In this document: positions 4,935 to 5,633 of the stretch, in pieces | How positions within the stretch are numbered: the first letter of the stretch is position 1 | How the letters are laid out: each line of letters starts with the position of its first letter | Assembly: GCA_018055865.1 (NCBI GenBank) | Contig: JAGPGR010000136.1 | Span: 1-5,633 of the forward strand | Origin: Paludibacteraceae bacterium | GTDB taxonomy: Bacteria; Bacteroidota; Bacteroidia; Bacteroidales; Paludibacteraceae | DNA length: 5,633 nt | Direction of reading: 5' to 3' | Position numbers and translations under genes: made by a program | The notes under the pieces: generated by a model | The model's database searches: none | What the model was told of the DNA's origin: nothing | Seen by the model: the letters and a program-made list of their open reading frames with translations, nothing else

Positions 4935-5633
4935 TCAATTAATTCTTTTGCTGCTTTATATATTTTGTCGGTATTGGGCAAAATCGCTTTTTCCAGTTTT
5001 GGATGAAAACCTACCGGTGTAAAGGTAGAACCCACCCGCCGAACCGGAGCATCCAGATACTGAAAAAGTTCAGATCCGATTGTTGCAGCTATTTCAGCTC
5101 CAAATCCCGAAAATACCTTATCTTCATGCACAATAAGCACTTTGTTGGTCTTTTTGACCGATTCAAAAATGGTTTCTTTATCCAGCGGAACAAGTGAACG
5201 AAGATCGATTACTTCGGCCGAAAATCCTTCTTTGGTTAATCTTTCGGCTGCTTCAAGGCATAAATGTGTGGTATTTCCGTATGTAATGATGGTGAGATCA
5301 TCTCCGGCCCGGCGTATTCTGGCTTTCCCGAATGGAACTTCAAAATCATCGGGAACTACCGTAGCCGCTTCAGTAGCGTTGTAGAGCGCTTTGGGTTCCA
5401 TTATTACCGTAAAACCTTCCGATCGCATACTCGTGCGCAGCAATCCGGCAGCATCATCGGCAAAGGAAGGATACACGATTCGTGCGCCCGGCAGCGTTGT
5501 AAGGGCGCCTTCAATATTCTGCGAATGGTACAAACCTCCACCAATATATCCTCCCGAAGCAAGCCTCAGGACAACGTTTGGCGTAAACTTACCGTTGCTG
5601 CGCCAGTATTCATGCGTCGATTCAACATACTGA
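4928..5633 (-). CDS. 2-oxoacid dehydrogenase E1 component, beta / transketolase C-terminal part, 5' end outside window
   Basis: This is the C-terminal part of a thiamine-diphosphate E1 of the pyruvate / branched-chain 2-oxoacid dehydrogenase type, which decarboxylates a 2-oxoacid and passes the acyl group to lipoyl-E2. The frame is open to the window edge, giving 234 whole residues. The fragment shows the end of the pyrimidine-binding domain, with GGYIGGGLYHSQNIEG (27-42 of the fragment). The His in YHSQ corresponds to the conserved catalytic His of E1-beta chains (His146-beta' in human BCKDH, as I recall). IVYPSFADDAAGLLR and EPKALY follow, then the transketolase C-terminal domain from about GDDLTIITYG to VGFHPKLEKAILPN. 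The substrate cannot be told from this part. In Bacteroidota the E1 may be a separate beta subunit or an alpha-beta fusion of about 670 residues; the missing 5' end would decide. A start at 5533 is excluded because conserved sequence continues upstream. Flavodoxin follows 94 bp downstream. Confidence 0.9.
   Translation of the reverse strand, partial: QYVESTHEYWRSNGKFTPNVVLRLASGGYIGGGLYHSQNIEGALTTLPGARIVYPSFADDAAGLLRTSMRSEGFTVIMEPKALYNATEAATVVPDDFEVPFGKARIRRAGDDLTIITYGNTTHLCLEAAERLTKEGFSAEVIDLRSLVPLDKETIFESVKKTNKVLIVHEDKVFSGFGAEIAATIGSELFQYLDAPVRRVGSTFTPVGFHPKLEKAILPNTDKIYKAAKELIEF

Noticed and set aside
4928..5533. Treating the E1 gene as complete with a TTG start at 5533
   Set aside because: The frame stays open to the window edge and encodes conserved E1-beta sequence upstream (HEYWRSNGKFTPNVVLRLAS), so the gene is cut by the window rather than short.

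Overview
This window looks like an ordinary stretch of chromosome from a member of the Bacteroidota, most likely Bacteroidales. The evidence is three kinds of signal. Several proteins belong to families largely or wholly typical of that phylum (a DUF3822 protein directly upstream of rsmD, and a DUF5715 protein). Most starts lack a Shine-Dalgarno sequence. Upstream of three genes there are matches to the Bacteroidota -7 promoter element TAnnTTTG. Base composition is moderately AT-rich with AT-rich spacers. I see no insertion sequence, phage gene, CRISPR array, tRNA or rRNA.

Layout from left to right. A RelA/SpoT-family (p)ppGpp synthetase runs leftward off the window (785 to beyond 1); its N-terminal HD hydrolase domain has lost its catalytic residues. 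A divergent spacer (786-1008) carries candidate promoters for both directions. A rightward two-gene unit follows: a DUF3822 protein (1009-1734) overlapping by ATGA with the 16S rRNA methyltransferase gene rsmD (1731-2264). A convergent junction built on an 8-bp tandem repeat (2271-2326) separates rsmD from a leftward pair: an S4-domain RluA-family pseudouridine synthase (2313-3224), preceded by a membrane-anchored DUF5715 protein (3245-4051) that resembles zinc peptidases of family M15. A 275-bp spacer holds a perfect 16-bp inverted repeat. Then come a leftward long-chain flavodoxin (4327-4833) and the C-terminal half of a leftward thiamine-diphosphate 2-oxoacid dehydrogenase E1 (beta/transketolase-C part, 4928 to beyond 5633).

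Functionally the window mixes stringent-response signalling, rRNA modification (RsmD and the pseudouridine synthase), a probable envelope protein, and central redox metabolism (E1 plus flavodoxin). Only DUF3822-rsmD, and probably DUF5715-pseudouridine synthase, look like real transcription units; the other adjacencies may carry no functional meaning.

Two genes have longer in-frame TTG-initiated forms that I reject. For the DUF5715 gene, that TTG is better explained as the -33 promoter element, at exactly 19 bp from a perfect -7 element. I found no convincing undescribed system. The most useful leads are the M15-like reading of DUF5715, the altered FMN phosphate loop in the flavodoxin, and two separate period-8 tandem repeats that each run over a stop codon.
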